Positions 63,899-64,000 of a stretch of DNA of 64,000 nt are shown piece after piece; within the stretch, counting starts at the first letter, position 1, and each line of letters starts with the position of its first letter. A program made the position numbers and the translations under genes. Source of the stretch: Sitta carolinensis (Eukaryota > Chordata > Aves > Passeriformes > Sittidae); the NCBI GenBank assembly GCA_032173965.1, contig CM063287.1, positions 9,553,859 through 9,617,858 of the forward strand, in the 5' to 3' direction. The notes beneath the pieces were generated by a model that ran no database searches, was not told the origin of the DNA, and was given only the letters and a program-made list of their open reading frames with translations.

Positions 63899-64000
63899 CA
63901 TATATCATCATCATACAACTGGCTTTCAAAACTTAAGCATTTCAAGAGATCCTTTAAGCCTCGTTTATCTCAAAGCACATTAGCCAAGTCCTATCAAACT
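63899..64000. other. Window end, nothing recognised
   Basis: About 100 bp of AT-rich sequence beyond the CR1 truncation point. Confidence 0.6.

Overview
The window looks like bird nuclear DNA, probably from a songbird. It is AT-rich and gene-poor, with no long intact reading frame, and it holds several 3' ends of CR1 retrotransposons, the dominant LINE of birds. It also holds two long terminal repeats that resemble avian ERVL-type families; the second resembles LTRs I associate with passerines. There is no sign of bacterial, viral or organellar gene organisation. I could not name any protein-coding gene, and I saw no tRNA, rRNA or CRISPR array. The window is best read as intergenic desert or the inside of a very large intron.

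Layout. 1-11162 is unannotatable unique sequence with two small GC-rich patches. 11163-12014 is a minus-strand CR1 tail split by a 472-bp insertion flanked by a 6-bp direct repeat. 12015-25777 has no repeat I recognise, but it holds the only protein-like traces. These are a minus-strand frame at 15650-15904, a plus-strand frame ending at 16785 with two AATAAA signals downstream, a possible 57-bp exon at 18773-18829, and a broken minus-strand reading frame at 20453-21062 with an AATAAA signal beyond it. GC- and CpG-rich patches lie at 15940-16330 and 23641-23990. A long CR1 3' end fills 25778-26290, and a pure 41-A tract lies at 28397.

From 34016 to 34549 there is a solo ERVL-like LTR. A 12-unit minisatellite (37711-38055), with 11 copies of CACCTG, lies just upstream of a degraded CR1 (about 38170-38541). 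A short CR1 relic is at 48178-48262, and a 728-bp solo LTR with TATA-like and AATAAA signals is at 49306-50033. The right end, 63574-63898, is a CR1 that has lost the middle of its reverse transcriptase and most of its 3' part. The remaining tens of kilobases are AT-rich sequence with mononucleotide runs, a few perfect hairpins and some stretches that look like conserved non-coding DNA.

Family assignments (CR1, ERVL-type LTR) come from remembered consensus features and are firm at family level, not at subfamily level. The coding traces are weak and are given as candidates only.
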